NCBI RefSeq assembly: GCF_002483225.1 | Contig: NZ_DLHL01000051.1 | Coordinates: forward strand, 62,001 to 126,000 | DNA: 64,000 nucleotides | From: Gemmatimonas sp. UBA7669 | Lineage (GTDB): Bacteria; Gemmatimonadota; Gemmatimonadetes; Gemmatimonadales; Gemmatimonadaceae | Direction of reading: 5' to 3' | Shown: in pieces, positions 41,679 to 49,996 of the stretch | How positions within the stretch are numbered: the stretch's first letter is position 1 | Layout of the letters: every line of letters starts with the position of its first letter | Notes under the pieces: model-generated | Database searches by the model: none | Told to the model about the DNA's origin: nothing | Seen by the model: the letters and a program-made list of their open reading frames with translations, nothing else | Program-made: the position numbers and the translations under genes

Positions 41679-42536
41679 TTAGGCCGCCTTCTTGCGCGTG
41701 AGTTCCTCGAGCTCACTGAAGCTCGGACGCTCGTGCGGCTCGATGTTGCGGCGCGAGAACTCCACGGCCGTCATGGGCGCATCACCACGCGCAAACGACA
41801 GCAGCGCGGTGCGGATGCAGAGCATGTAGTCGTGTTCGGCGTGCAGACGGGTCTCCATGGCCTTGGCCAGGGGACCGAACACGCCATAGGCGAGCAAAAT
41901 GCCGAGGAAGGTACCGACGAGGGCGGCAGCCACCTTTTCGCCGATTTCGGAGGCTGCGCCACCGATCGAGCCCATGGTGATGATCACGCCGAGCACGGCG
42001 GCCACGATGCCGAAACCGGGCATGGCGTCACCCACCGTGGTGATGGCGTGCGGCGCCAGCATGGCCTCGTGGTGGTGCTTCTCGAGATCGACATCGAGGA
42101 TGTCGGCCAGATTGTGGTCTTCCACCGTGCCGGTGAGCAGCACCTTGAGCGTGTCGCAGAGCAGCGAGACGGCGTGGTGGTTGGCCATGAACGACGGGTA
42201 CTTCTGGAAGATGTCGCTGGACTCGGGATTCTCGATGTGCGCCTCGAGGCCCACGAGGCCGTCCTTGCGGGCCTTCTGGAAGACCTCGTAGAGTACCTGC
42301 AGCAGCTCGGCGTAGGCCTTGGCTCCGTAGGGGTTGGGCTTGAGCAGGCCGAGCATCTGACTGACACAGGCCTTCAGCACCGCCGGGGGGTTGCCGATGA
42401 TGAGCGTGCCCAGGGCCGCGCCGCCGAGGATGATGAACTCGTTCGGCTGGATGAGCACGGCGATCTTGCCATGGTGCATGACATAGCCACCGATGACAGA
42501 TCCAAAGACGACGACGAGGCCGATGATGACAAACAC
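41679..42536 (-). CDS. motA: Flagellar motor stator protein MotA
   Basis: The 285-residue inner-membrane protein has four hydrophobic helices and the large cytoplasmic loop between helices two and three with Lys-Asp-Gly-Leu-Val-Gly-Leu-Glu, the region that touches the rotor. The helix-three motif Pro-Gly-Phe-Gly-Ile-Val-Ala-Ala-Val-Leu-Gly-Val-Ile is intact. It pairs with MotB, encoded immediately downstream. Only 21 bases separate its start from the divergent kinase-like gene, so any promoter must extend into that gene. Confidence 0.93.
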   Translation of the reverse strand: MFVIIGLVVVFGSVIGGYVMHHGKIAVLIQPNEFIILGGAALGTLIIGNPPAVLKACVSQMLGLLKPNPYGAKAYAELLQVLYEVFQKARKDGLVGLEAHIENPESSDIFQKYPSFMANHHAVSLLCDTLKVLLTGTVEDHNLADILDVDLEKHHHEAMLAPHAITTVGDAMPGFGIVAAVLGVIITMGSIGGAASEIGEKVAAALVGTFLGILLAYGVFGPLAKAMETRLHAEHDYMLCIRTALLSFARGDAPMTAVEFSRRNIEPHERPSFSELEELTRKKAA

Positions 42537-42557
42537 GCGAGAGGATCCCGGGTGCGG

Positions 42558-43304
42558 GTGAACGAATCAGTGAGTGCCGATGCGGCGCGTGGCGCGCAGG
42601 GCGGCTTCGCGAGGCAAAGCCGCACCACGGCGGCCGGCGTACGTCGCTGGCTCTCCGTGCATGACGAGTTGCTGGGTGGCGTGGCACATACCCTCAGCAA
42701 CCGGCTGGGCACCCTCGAGGCGCTCATCGGACTGCTTGATGCAGGTATCATGCCGGACCAACGGCTGGTGGGCGGTCTGCGTGACGATGCCGTGCAACTC
42801 GACGGCCTGCTGCAGACCCTTCGGCAGCTGCCCCAACGGGACGAAGCCGGCGTGGAGCCCATGCTGCTCGGTGACGCTGTCGATCTGGCCCGGCATCTGG
42901 TGCGGGAGCACCCGCGTTTCCGGCCCGGCGACCTGCATGGCGAACTGCGTGTCGAGGCCCGCGGTGATGTGCTGCCCGTGCGTGCTGACCCGCAGGCGGT
43001 CGCTCATGCCGCCGTTGTTGCCGTCCTGGCGGCAGGACGTGCCGGGGGACCGGTCGTGGTGACGCTCGAGACGGTCGGCGACACGGTGCAACTGCGTGTC
43101 GACATCGGGGCAATTCCGGAGCACACGCAGGACGGCCTCGAGCGGGCTGAGCCCGATGTCGAGACCGAGGCCGAGACCGGAATCGAAGCCGATGTCGCGG
43201 CGATCGCGTGGCTGCTGGAGTCCAGCAACGGGCAAGTCTTGCGCGAGGGCAGGATGTTGGGCTTCGCGCTCCCAACCCTGGCGGCCAGTCGACGCGCCCG
43301 CTGA
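42558..43304 (+). CDS. Histidine-kinase-like protein with degenerate ATPase domain
   Basis: The 248-residue product uses GTG 42558. Residues about 33-95 resemble a two-helix dimerisation and phosphotransfer domain with His44 in Gly-Val-Ala-His-Thr-Leu-Ser-Asn-Arg-Leu. The C-terminal 140 residues follow the HATPase topology (Leu-Glu-Ser-Ser-Asn-Gly-Gln-Val-Leu-Arg-Glu-Gly-Arg-Met-Leu-Gly-Phe-Ala-Leu-Pro-Thr-Leu at the end). However, the N-box Asn and a canonical Asp-x-Gly-x-Gly box are missing. It is probably a pseudokinase or phosphotransfer protein. Its place between motA and csrA suggests motility control. Confidence 0.5.
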   Translation: MNESVSADAARGAQGGFARQSRTTAAGVRRWLSVHDELLGGVAHTLSNRLGTLEALIGLLDAGIMPDQRLVGGLRDDAVQLDGLLQTLRQLPQRDEAGVEPMLLGDAVDLARHLVREHPRFRPGDLHGELRVEARGDVLPVRADPQAVAHAAVVAVLAAGRAGGPVVVTLETVGDTVQLRVDIGAIPEHTQDGLERAEPDVETEAETGIEADVAAIAWLLESSNGQVLREGRMLGFALPTLAASRRAR

Positions 43305-43318
43305 GGGCTCCGGCATCA

Positions 43319-43564
43319 TCAGGCGCTCGGCTTGACGGGTGCGCCGAGGCCGAGCGACGCCATGAACTCGGGGCTCACCGGCGCCGTGGCGGCCCGCTGG
43401 TTCTCCTTGGCCACCTGATCGGCGATCTCGCCACGCAGGATCTTGACCGACCCCGGCGCTTCGATGCCGATGCGCACGCCGCCGCGGTCGCAGGAGACCA
43501 CGACAATGCGAATGCCGCCGTCGATGAGAATGGATTCGCCTTCGCGGCGTCCGAGAATGAGCAT
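43319..43564 (-). CDS. csrA: Carbon storage regulator CsrA
   Basis: The 81-residue RNA-binding protein has the classic opening Met-Leu-Ile-Leu-Gly-Arg-Arg-Glu-Gly-Glu-Ser-Ile and the Gly-Val-Arg-Ile-Gly-Ile-Glu-Ala-Pro motif; Arg near 46 completes the RNA-binding edge. CsrA blocks ribosome sites bearing GGA and in many flagellated bacteria controls flagellin translation, held in check by FliW. No fliW is visible beside it here. It is the last gene after flgK. A 20-residue C-terminal tail is longer than in E. coli. Confidence 0.92.
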   Translation of the reverse strand: MLILGRREGESILIDGGIRIVVVSCDRGGVRIGIEAPGSVKILRGEIADQVAKENQRAATAPVSPEFMASLGLGAPVKPSA

Positions 43565-43569
43565 CGCGA

Positions 43570-45018
43570 TCAGACCAGGTTGAGCAGCGTGTCGAGCATT
43601 TCTTCGGCGGCCTTGATGAGCTTCGTGGCCGCCTGATAGGACTGCTGCACGCGCAGCATATTGACCAGTTCTTCGTCGGTACTGACGCCGCTGACCGATT
43701 GGCGACGACGCTCCGCCTGTTCCACGAGCGTGGCGGTCACGCCCGCCTGGTCGGTGGCCGACTGCGTCTGGATGCCGACGCGTGTGACCAGGCCGCGGAA
43801 GAAAGTCGAGAAGGAACCCGTTTCGGTGGCACCGTTCGGGCCCGTGTAGGTGACGGTGTTGGGGCTGATGCGCAGCGACGCGAGCCCCTGCGCGACCGTG
43901 TTGTCCGACGGGCCACTGATGGAGCCGCTGGCCGAGATGTTGCGCGGGTCGGCCAGGATATCGGCGTGCAGGCGCAGGTTGGACGCGCGCACTGGTACCG
44001 CAACCGTGGCCGGTTGAAAGAAGTTGCCGGCGGCGGTGCCCGGCACGGTGCCTGTCGGAAACAGGTAGCCCGTGCTGTGCACGTTATTCACGGCCGTCAC
44101 CAACTGATCGGCCATGGCATCGAGCCGTGTGCGCGAGGCCGGGATTTCGGTGTTGAGGAAATCGACCATCGCGCCCAGTTCACCGCTCAAGGGCGCGAGT
44201 CGGTCGGGATTCGAGCCCAACCGGATGCGCACCGGCACGTCCGTGACCGGGAAGGTCGGCGTCGGGGTGATGGTCTCGTAGTTCACCGACAGCGGCGTGG
44301 CCGAGTCGCCTTCGACCAGCACCGAGTTGCCGATCTGCACGGTGACGCTACCGTTGGCCTGGTTGATGACCCGCGTCCCCGCCACGCGCGAGAGTTCGTC
44401 GAGCTTGAGGTCGCGCATGTCGCGGAGATCGTTGGCCATATTGCCATTCGATTCCGACGACACGATGCGCACGTTGAGCTCGGCCACCTGCTGGGCCAGC
44501 GAGTTGATATTGCCGACCGCGTTGCTGAGTCGCTCGAGATTCGACGTGCGCAGCGTGGTGAGCTGCGTATCGAAGTCGTTGAACATCTGCGAAAGCTGTC
44601 GGCCGCGCTGCTGCACGACGGCGCGTGCGGCAAGACTGCCGGGCTGCGCCGACAGGTCGCTCCAGCTGTTCCAGAACTGATCGAGCGCGTTGGCCATGCC
44701 CGCATCATTGGGCTCGCCGAACACGGCCTCGAGCTGCGAGAGCAGATCGCGACGCATGCCGGCATCGCCGTCGAGTCCTGTCGCCGAGCGGAAGGCGTCG
44801 TCGAGCAGGATGTCGCGCTTGCGGATGATGTTGGTGACACTCACGCCGGTGCCGACGGCCCCGTACGTGAAGTTGACCGGGGTGTTGGCAGCGAGCTGTG
44901 CTTCCTGGCGCGAGTAGCCCGGCGTCTCCGCGTTGGCGATGTTCTGCGAGATCGTCTGGAGCGCGGTCTGATGCACGAGCAGGGCCGAGCGGGCGACGCT
45001 GAACACTCCGGCGTTCAT
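43570..45018 (-). CDS. flgK: Flagellar hook-associated protein FlgK
   Basis: The 482-residue secreted protein forms the first hook-filament junction ring. It starts at ATG 45018, giving the normal opening with Ala-Leu-Gln-Thr-Ile-Ser-Gln-Asn-Ile-Ala-Asn-Ala-Glu-Thr-Pro-Gly-Tyr-Ser-Arg-Gln. The C-terminal coiled-coil ends Asn-Met-Leu-Arg-Val-Gln-Gln-Ser-Tyr-Gln-Ala-Ala-Thr-Lys-Leu-Ile, as in the family. It follows the flgN-like gene after one base. FlgL is not seen in the window. Confidence 0.92.
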   Translation of the reverse strand: MNAGVFSVARSALLVHQTALQTISQNIANAETPGYSRQEAQLAANTPVNFTYGAVGTGVSVTNIIRKRDILLDDAFRSATGLDGDAGMRRDLLSQLEAVFGEPNDAGMANALDQFWNSWSDLSAQPGSLAARAVVQQRGRQLSQMFNDFDTQLTTLRTSNLERLSNAVGNINSLAQQVAELNVRIVSSESNGNMANDLRDMRDLKLDELSRVAGTRVINQANGSVTVQIGNSVLVEGDSATPLSVNYETITPTPTFPVTDVPVRIRLGSNPDRLAPLSGELGAMVDFLNTEIPASRTRLDAMADQLVTAVNNVHSTGYLFPTGTVPGTAAGNFFQPATVAVPVRASNLRLHADILADPRNISASGSISGPSDNTVAQGLASLRISPNTVTYTGPNGATETGSFSTFFRGLVTRVGIQTQSATDQAGVTATLVEQAERRRQSVSGVSTDEELVNMLRVQQSYQAATKLIKAAEEMLDTLLNLV

Positions 45019-45019
45019 G

Positions 45020-45565
45020 TCACACCGCCCGGTTGAAGAGCACGCCGCGCGGCGCGCCCGGCGTGGTCGGGGCAAGCCCCTCGGCGCCATAGGTGGAGGG
45101 CGCCACGGGTGCGCCAACGAGCGTGCGCACGTGCTGATCCGTGTTGGACAGCGCTTCGCGCAGCAGCTTGCGGTTCATGCCCACTTCGCGTGTGAGCACG
45201 TCGGCGGCCTGCTGGAGGCGCACACGGGCGTCGCGGAAGCGGTCGTCCACCTGCGCACCGAGGAGTTCTTCGAGCTCGCGCAGTGTGCAGTCTTCACTGC
45301 CACCCAGCAGCACGTTGAGCTGGCGGCGGCGCTGACGCGCCTGGCCGAGCGTGGCGAGAATGCGATGCGTGGCGAAGGTGCTGTCGTCGACACCCTGGAT
45401 GTCGTCGCTGGCCACGGCCGCGCGCTGGCGACGCATCTGCGCGATGAGATCATCGAGCAGTCGCCGCTCGCTGACGAGCGCGTCGTGGAGTGTGTCGAGC
45501 AACGCCGTGGATGGCACGGCGGGGCGGGACACGGATTCTGGAGCGTAGAGTGTCGTCGGCGACAT
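45020..45565 (-). CDS. flgN: FlgN-like flagellar export chaperone
   Basis: The 181-residue, mostly helical product starts at ATG 45565, overlapping the flgJ stop as TGATG. A long helix (Leu-Leu-Asp-Thr-Leu-His-Asp-Ala-Leu-Val-Ser-Glu-Arg-Arg-Leu-Leu) matches the FlgN domain start, followed by a second antiparallel helix and a disordered tail. FlgN guards FlgK and FlgL before export, and flgK is the next gene. Sequence similarity is weak, so the call leans on fold and position. Confidence 0.7.
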   Translation of the reverse strand: MSPTTLYAPESVSRPAVPSTALLDTLHDALVSERRLLDDLIAQMRRQRAAVASDDIQGVDDSTFATHRILATLGQARQRRRQLNVLLGGSEDCTLRELEELLGAQVDDRFRDARVRLQQAADVLTREVGMNRKLLREALSNTDQHVRTLVGAPVAPSTYGAEGLAPTTPGAPRGVLFNRAV

Positions 45566-45912
45566 CAGCGGGATTCGGAAACGGGGGGCGACACGGTGGA
45601 CGAAGCGGCCGGCAGGCGGCCGCGCAACTGACGGTACAGCGCCTCCGCCATGCCGCCCTCCCACTGCGTGGGAGTTTCGGCAGCTAGGTGCTGATCCATG
45701 AGGCTTGTGAACATTTCTTCGCCGGCCCCGCCTGAAACGATTCCTTCCTGCTGCGGAACAGTTTCACGCATGACCTTGAACAGTTGCTGCACAAAGAGCC
45801 CTTCGAGCTGCTTCGCGGACTGGCGGAGCTTCTCGTCTTCGCTCTGGGCCGGGCCGGGCTGCGTGCCCGACATCGGCCCGGCAACGGGTCGGTTGGCGAT
45901 GGGGGAGATCAC
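45565..45912 (-). CDS. flgJ: Rod-binding protein (FlgJ N-terminal type)
   Basis: The 115-residue product corresponds only to the rod-binding half of FlgJ: Lys-Gln-Leu-Glu-Gly-Leu-Phe-Val-Gln-Gln-Leu-Phe-Lys-Val-Met-Arg-Glu-Thr-Val. The muramidase half found in E. coli is absent, as in many non-enteric bacteria, so another enzyme must open the cell wall for the rod. Start is GTG 45912, overlapping the flgI stop. Confidence 0.83.
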   Translation of the reverse strand: MISPIANRPVAGPMSGTQPGPAQSEDEKLRQSAKQLEGLFVQQLFKVMRETVPQQEGIVSGGAGEEMFTSLMDQHLAAETPTQWEGGMAEALYRQLRGRLPAASSTVSPPVSESR

Positions 45913-46982
45913 CGAACGATGACCTCGGCGGTGAGGGCGCCGACTTCGCGCAGTGCGGCGAAGATGGCGGCGATCTCGTTGGCGGGCGTCTGCACAGCGT
46001 GCAGGGCCGTGGCCACGCGCTGCACCGGAATGCCGGCGGGCAGTCGCACGCTGCCGGGAATGGCGGCGGTGTCATCATCGGCGAGCTTGCCGATGGACAG
46101 CGTGATGGCGCCGTGGCTCACGGTCGCGGCGCCGACAATCATGTCGCCGCCGGCCACCACGGTGCCGTCCTTGCCATCGATGATGAGACGGGCGCGCGAT
46201 TCCGGTGCAATGCCCAGGTCTCGAATGCGCGCCATGGCCACGGGCTTCTGCACCGAGTCGGCCAGCGTCACGAGCACCGAGCCTTCGTCTTCCACCACCG
46301 CGGTCTTTTCGCCCATGGTGGCGTTGATGGCGGTGGCGATCTTGGTGGCGGTGCCCAGGTCGGGCTCCCGCAGGAAGAGGCGCGACGTGGCGGCCATGGT
46401 GGGGCGCGGCAGGTCAGCCTCGAGCACGCCGCCCGTAGGAATGCGGCCGTTGGTCTCGTGCGAGGGCATGTAGCGCGTGGCCGTGCCCCCGTCGCTGATC
46501 ATGAGCGTGCCCTGGGCACTGGCGAGCGGCGGGCCATTGGGGTCGGCCACGAGCGGCGTCATGAACAGCTGGCCGCCGCGCAGCGAACGCGCGTCACCGA
46601 TGCTGGAGACATGCACTTCGAAGCGGCCGCCCGGTCGCAGATAGGGCGAGACTTCCGCGGTGACGAGCACCGCCGCCACGTTGCGCATGCGGATGAGATC
46701 CGCCGGTACTTCAATGTTGAAGCGACGCAGGATGTTGACCACGCTCTGCACCGTGGGGCCGGCGGACTGGCCGCCGATGGCGCGATCGCCGGTGTTGTCG
46801 AGACCGATGGCGAGGCCGTAGCCCACGAGGCGCACCGGGAGGGCACCCTCAGGCGAGGTGAGGTCGCGAATCTTGACGTCGTTCTGTGCGAACGAGGTGG
46901 TGGGCAGCAGGAGCAGCAGCAGCGCGGCGATGGCGAGTGCGCGCAGCGCGGGCGCGGCGAACCGGTATGCAATCGCGTTCAC
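45909..46982 (-). CDS. flgI: Flagellar P-ring protein FlgI
   Basis: The 357-residue product has a signal peptide ending Thr-Ser-Phe-Ala-Gln and the family motifs Val-Gly-Tyr-Gly-Leu-Ala-Ile-Gly-Leu-Asp-Asn-Thr-Gly-Asp, Arg-Asn-Val-Ala-Ala-Val-Leu-Val-Thr-Ala and Ile-Asp-Gly-Lys-Asp-Gly-Thr-Val-Val-Ala-Gly. It builds the periplasmic P ring around the rod, confirming a Gram-negative envelope. GTG start 46982 overlaps the flgH stop. Confidence 0.93.
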   Translation of the reverse strand: MNAIAYRFAAPALRALAIAALLLLLLPTTSFAQNDVKIRDLTSPEGALPVRLVGYGLAIGLDNTGDRAIGGQSAGPTVQSVVNILRRFNIEVPADLIRMRNVAAVLVTAEVSPYLRPGGRFEVHVSSIGDARSLRGGQLFMTPLVADPNGPPLASAQGTLMISDGGTATRYMPSHETNGRIPTGGVLEADLPRPTMAATSRLFLREPDLGTATKIATAINATMGEKTAVVEDEGSVLVTLADSVQKPVAMARIRDLGIAPESRARLIIDGKDGTVVAGGDMIVGAATVSHGAITLSIGKLADDDTAAIPGSVRLPAGIPVQRVATALHAVQTPANEIAAIFAALREVGALTAEVIVR

Positions 46983-47650
46983 GGCCAGATGGCTCCGATG
47001 ATCTTGGTGATGAGGCCCTGCTTGGGCTTGCCCAGCGGGCCGGGTGAGGCGTAGCCCAGCTGCGCGTCAGCGACTCGGCTCGATTCGATGACGTTGGTGA
47101 CGGACACATCCTGCGCGCGCACCCAGCCGGTGAAGACGATGTCCTGCTTGGCCTTGTCGACGTCGATGACCTTGGTGCCCTTGATCTGCAGCAGACCGTT
47201 CTGACCGAGGGCCACGATGCGTACGCTCATTTCGTTCTGAAAACGATTTTCACGGCGCGCCTGACCCCGCTGCTGTTGATCGGCGCTGTTGCGTGTGTCG
47301 AGGCCGACGCTCTGCGACTCGCCGGGGGTGCGGACATTGGCGCCGAGACCGCGGGTGCGGTTGTCGGTGGCAATGTTCTCCTTGACGGCGGTGGAAATGG
47401 TGTAGTCGTCGATGAGCACCGTGATGATGTCGCCCACCGCGAACTGCCGGCGATCCGAGACCCAGGACGTGCGAGCGGGCGTGGCCGGCGCGTTGCTGCT
47501 GCCGTTCGCCGCGCTCTGCTGCGTGCTCTGCTGTGTGCCCGTGGCGGGCTGCGCGGGCAGCCAGCTTGGCGTGGCCAGCACGGCGGCCATGCCCATGAGC
47601 CAGAGGGCGGCACCGGCAAGCAGCGGTCGGGATGTGGATGCAGACATCAT
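46979..47650 (-). CDS. flgH: Flagellar L-ring protein FlgH
   Basis: The 223-residue product starts at ATG 47650 (a second ATG follows at once). A signal sequence runs to about Leu-Pro-Ala-Gln; no lipobox Cys is obvious, unlike enteric FlgH. Core motifs are Val-Gly-Asp-Ile-Ile-Thr-Val-Leu-Ile-Asp-Asp, Asn-Glu-Met-Ser-Val-Arg-Ile-Val-Ala-Leu-Gly-Gln-Asn-Gly and Ile-Glu-Ser-Ser-Arg-Val-Ala-Asp-Ala-Gln. It forms the outer-membrane L ring with the FlgI P ring next to it. Confidence 0.9.
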   Translation of the reverse strand: MMSASTSRPLLAGAALWLMGMAAVLATPSWLPAQPATGTQQSTQQSAANGSSNAPATPARTSWVSDRRQFAVGDIITVLIDDYTISTAVKENIATDNRTRGLGANVRTPGESQSVGLDTRNSADQQQRGQARRENRFQNEMSVRIVALGQNGLLQIKGTKVIDVDKAKQDIVFTGWVRAQDVSVTNVIESSRVADAQLGYASPGPLGKPKQGLITKIIGAIWP

Positions 47651-47672
47651 GTGTGGACTCTCGAGAAAAGAC

Positions 47673-48209
47673 TCAGCGGAGACGAACGAGATTGGGGCCG
47701 ACGGCCACCCCATCGAGGCGACGTGAGCGATCGATGCGGACGCCGACGGTGCTGCCAAGGGCGGCGGTGTTGGTGGCCACACCCGTGAGCACAAGGCGCA
47801 GGGCACCGTCCTGCCAGATGGCGGTGACGGGCTGGCCACCGGTGATGGCGGCCGGCGGCGACACGGCGGGCGCGCGCAGTACTTCGCCCATGGCAATGGG
47901 ACGGCGTGTCACCCAGCCCGGCTGCGCCGGCGTCGTGTCGGGCGCCGCACTCCATCGCCAGGTGATGACGGTGTCGAGCCGCGCGATGTCTTCGGCGCGC
48001 AGGGCTTCCCCGCGGGCAATCGCGCGCGTGGCCACCGTGTAGGTGACGCGGCGCTGATCGCGGGCCAGAGGTGCGCTGTCGCGAACGCTGTCGCGTACGA
48101 TGTCGCCAGCGGCTGCCGTCGGATTCTGCGCGCGCAGCACTGCCGCGCTGCCGAGCAGCAGCGCGAGCAGGATGAACGAACGGGAAGCCAGGAGCAGCAC
48201 GGGCGACAT
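47673..48209 (-). CDS. flgA: Flagellar P-ring assembly chaperone FlgA
   Basis: The 178-residue product has a signal peptide ending Leu-Arg-Ala-Gln. The SAF-like region carries Ala-Thr-Arg-Ala-Ile-Ala-Arg-Gly-Glu-Ala-Leu-Arg-Ala-Glu-Asp-Ile and a second domain with Gly-Gln-Pro-Val-Thr-Ala. The end, Gly-Val-Ala-Val-Gly-Pro-Asn-Leu-Val, is typical of FlgA. It assists FlgI to form the P ring. It lies between flgG and flgH in the operon. Confidence 0.82.
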   Translation of the reverse strand: MSPVLLLASRSFILLALLLGSAAVLRAQNPTAAAGDIVRDSVRDSAPLARDQRRVTYTVATRAIARGEALRAEDIARLDTVITWRWSAAPDTTPAQPGWVTRRPIAMGEVLRAPAVSPPAAITGGQPVTAIWQDGALRLVLTGVATNTAALGSTVGVRIDRSRRLDGVAVGPNLVRLR

Positions 48210-48220
48210 GATGACGCGAC

Positions 48221-49009
48221 TCAGCGGGTGATGTTGTTGGCGATCTGACCCATCTCGTCGGCCGTCTTGATGGCCTTGGAGTTGATTTCGTAGGCACGCA
48301 TGGCGGCGATCATCTCCACCATTTCCTGCACGATCTCGACGTTCGAGCCTTCGAGACTGCCCTGCTGCAGGCGGCCCATGCCGTCTTCGTTGGGGAAGCC
48401 GATGACCGGCTGACCCGAGGCCGTGGTGGGCGCGAGCAGGTTCTGCCCGAGATTGAGCATGCCCGACGGATTGGCGAAGCGCGCCAGCTCGAGGCGGCCG
48501 ACTTCCGTCGGCAGCAGATCGGTGCCGCGCTTGACGCTCACCACACCGGAGACGGAGATGGTGAGTTCCGACGAGTCGACAGGAATGCGAATGGGCGGCT
48601 GCACCGTCTGGCCGCCGCTCGTCACGAGCACGCCCTGATCGGAAATCTGCAGGCTGCCGTCACGCGTGTAGGCCATCTGTCCGGTGGGCAGCTGGACCTG
48701 CAGGAATCCGTCGCCTTCGATGGCGATGTCGAGGTTGCGTCCCGTCTGTTCGATGGGACCCTGCTCGTGCAGGCGCTGGACGCTGGCGAGCCGCGTGCCA
48801 CGTCCGACCTGAATGGCGGGCAGCGTTTCGGCTTCGGTGCCACCGATGATCTGCGTGCCCTGCACGGTCTGATACAACAAGTCCTCGAAGTGCGCACGGC
48901 TCCGCTTGAAGCCGGAGGTGTTCACGTTCGCGAGGTTGTTGGCGATGATTTCGGTGCGCGTGGTCTGCGCCTTCATGCCGGAGGCGGCTGCGCGAAGTGC
49001 TGGATCCAT
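48221..49009 (-). CDS. flgG: Flagellar distal rod protein FlgG
   Basis: The 262-residue product opens with the rod-protein motif Ala-Ala-Ala-Ser-Gly-Met-Lys-Ala-Gln and Ile-Ile-Ala-Asn-Asn-Leu-Ala-Asn-Val-Asn-Thr-Ser-Gly-Phe-Lys. It has Ile-Glu-Gly-Asp-Gly-Phe-Leu-Gln-Val in the middle and ends with Glu-Met-Val-Glu-Met-Ile-Ala-Ala-Met-Arg-Ala-Tyr-Glu-Ile-Asn-Ser-Lys. It is exported through the flagellar type III apparatus and forms the outer rod. The length is normal. Confidence 0.94.
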   Translation of the reverse strand: MDPALRAAASGMKAQTTRTEIIANNLANVNTSGFKRSRAHFEDLLYQTVQGTQIIGGTEAETLPAIQVGRGTRLASVQRLHEQGPIEQTGRNLDIAIEGDGFLQVQLPTGQMAYTRDGSLQISDQGVLVTSGGQTVQPPIRIPVDSSELTISVSGVVSVKRGTDLLPTEVGRLELARFANPSGMLNLGQNLLAPTTASGQPVIGFPNEDGMGRLQQGSLEGSNVEIVQEMVEMIAAMRAYEINSKAIKTADEMGQIANNITR

Positions 49010-49029
49010 GGTCGTGTTTCCTGTTGGCC

Positions 49030-49737
49030 TTAGACGGGACGAGCGAGGTCGGTCACGGCGATTTCGCGTGCCGCGTCGAGGTTGGTGAGGACCTTCTGCG
49101 CGGCGCTGTAGCGGTGCAGCACGCTGATCATGTCGGTCATGGCCGAGAGCGTGTTGACGTTCGACTCCTCAACGAAGCCCTGCTTGACGCTGCGTTCGTT
49201 GGCGGGCACGACCTGGCGCGAGGCGTCGGGCACGAAGTGCGTGCCGCCCTCGTGCTGGAGGTCGCTGCCGGGCGCGACGCGCTCGACCTTGAGGCGCTGC
49301 AGCGGCTTGCCATTCACACTCACCTGCCCGCTGGCGTCGATTTCGAGCTGGCCGGTGGGGATGGTGATGCCGTTGCCGTCTTCGCCGAGCACGAGGTTGC
49401 CCTTGGCGTCGACGAGCTGGCGATCGGGGTTGAGCTGGAAGGTGCCGTTGCGCACGAAGCGCTCACCGCCGGGGGTGCGGACCACGAAGAACCCGTCGCC
49501 CTCGATGGCGAGGTCGAGCGGGTTGTGGGTCTGCGTGAAGGATCCCGCCTCGAGATTGACGGCAGTGTCGGTGGCGGCGAGGGCGTTGTCCCTGAGCCGC
49601 GCAAACGCCACCTCGGCTTTGAAGCCGCGGGTGGAGGCGTTGGCGAGGTTGTTGGCGAGCACGGCCTGGCGGCGTTCCAGCATCTGGAGCGCGGCGGCGG
49701 CGGAACTCATACCGTTGGATTGGACGGGACCTGGCAT
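49030..49737 (-). CDS. flgF: Flagellar proximal rod protein FlgF
   Basis: The 235-residue product is read from ATG 49737, giving Pro-Gly-Pro-Val-Gln-Ser-Asn-Gly-Met before the helix Leu-Glu-Arg-Arg-Gln-Ala-Val-Leu-Ala-Asn-Asn-Leu-Ala-Asn-Ala. The GEGDGFF-like middle motif is Ile-Glu-Gly-Asp-Gly-Phe-Phe-Val-Val. The C-terminal Asn-Thr-Leu-Ser-Ala-Met-Thr-Asp-Met helix is present. Its gene heads the rod-ring-hook operon, and a sigma-54-type promoter match lies 41-56 bases upstream. Confidence 0.9.
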   Translation of the reverse strand: MPGPVQSNGMSSAAAALQMLERRQAVLANNLANASTRGFKAEVAFARLRDNALAATDTAVNLEAGSFTQTHNPLDLAIEGDGFFVVRTPGGERFVRNGTFQLNPDRQLVDAKGNLVLGEDGNGITIPTGQLEIDASGQVSVNGKPLQRLKVERVAPGSDLQHEGGTHFVPDASRQVVPANERSVKQGFVEESNVNTLSAMTDMISVLHRYSAAQKVLTNLDAAREIAVTDLARPV

Positions 49738-49777
49738 GTCGGGACCGGAAAAGGGACACGAACTCGCCAGCGTTAAA

Positions 49778-49793
49778 AGCATTGGTCGTGCCA
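49778..49793 (-). promoter_or_regulatory. Predicted sigma-54 promoter for the flgF operon
   Basis: On the minus strand TGGCACGACCAATGCT matches the sigma-54 consensus TGGCACG-N4-TTGCT in all but one base, with the exact GG-to-GC spacing. The predicted transcript start is near 49767, 30 bases before the flgF ATG. A second match precedes fliQ with an almost equal leader length. Confidence 0.6.
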
Positions 49794-49996
49794 CGGTGGC
49801 GCGGCGCGCTCAGAAATTCACAAGGTGTTATATTTCAATGACTTGGGCGTTTAGCCGGCAAATCGTGCCTGCTCCGGCGGTCCGGCGATTGGCGGAAAAT
49901 GATGCCGGGCGGGGGGGTGGGCGGTCGGAGTTGCCGCGAGCGTCCGTATCTTAGTTCAATCCACCGCCCGTTGGTCCGTTTCCTTTAAGGGCTTGT

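Noticed and set aside
41607..42557. Upstream extension of the kinase-like gene across motA
   Set aside because: The extension is antisense to motA and reads as low-complexity His/Gly/Asp sequence. The recognisable protein begins near GTG 42558.
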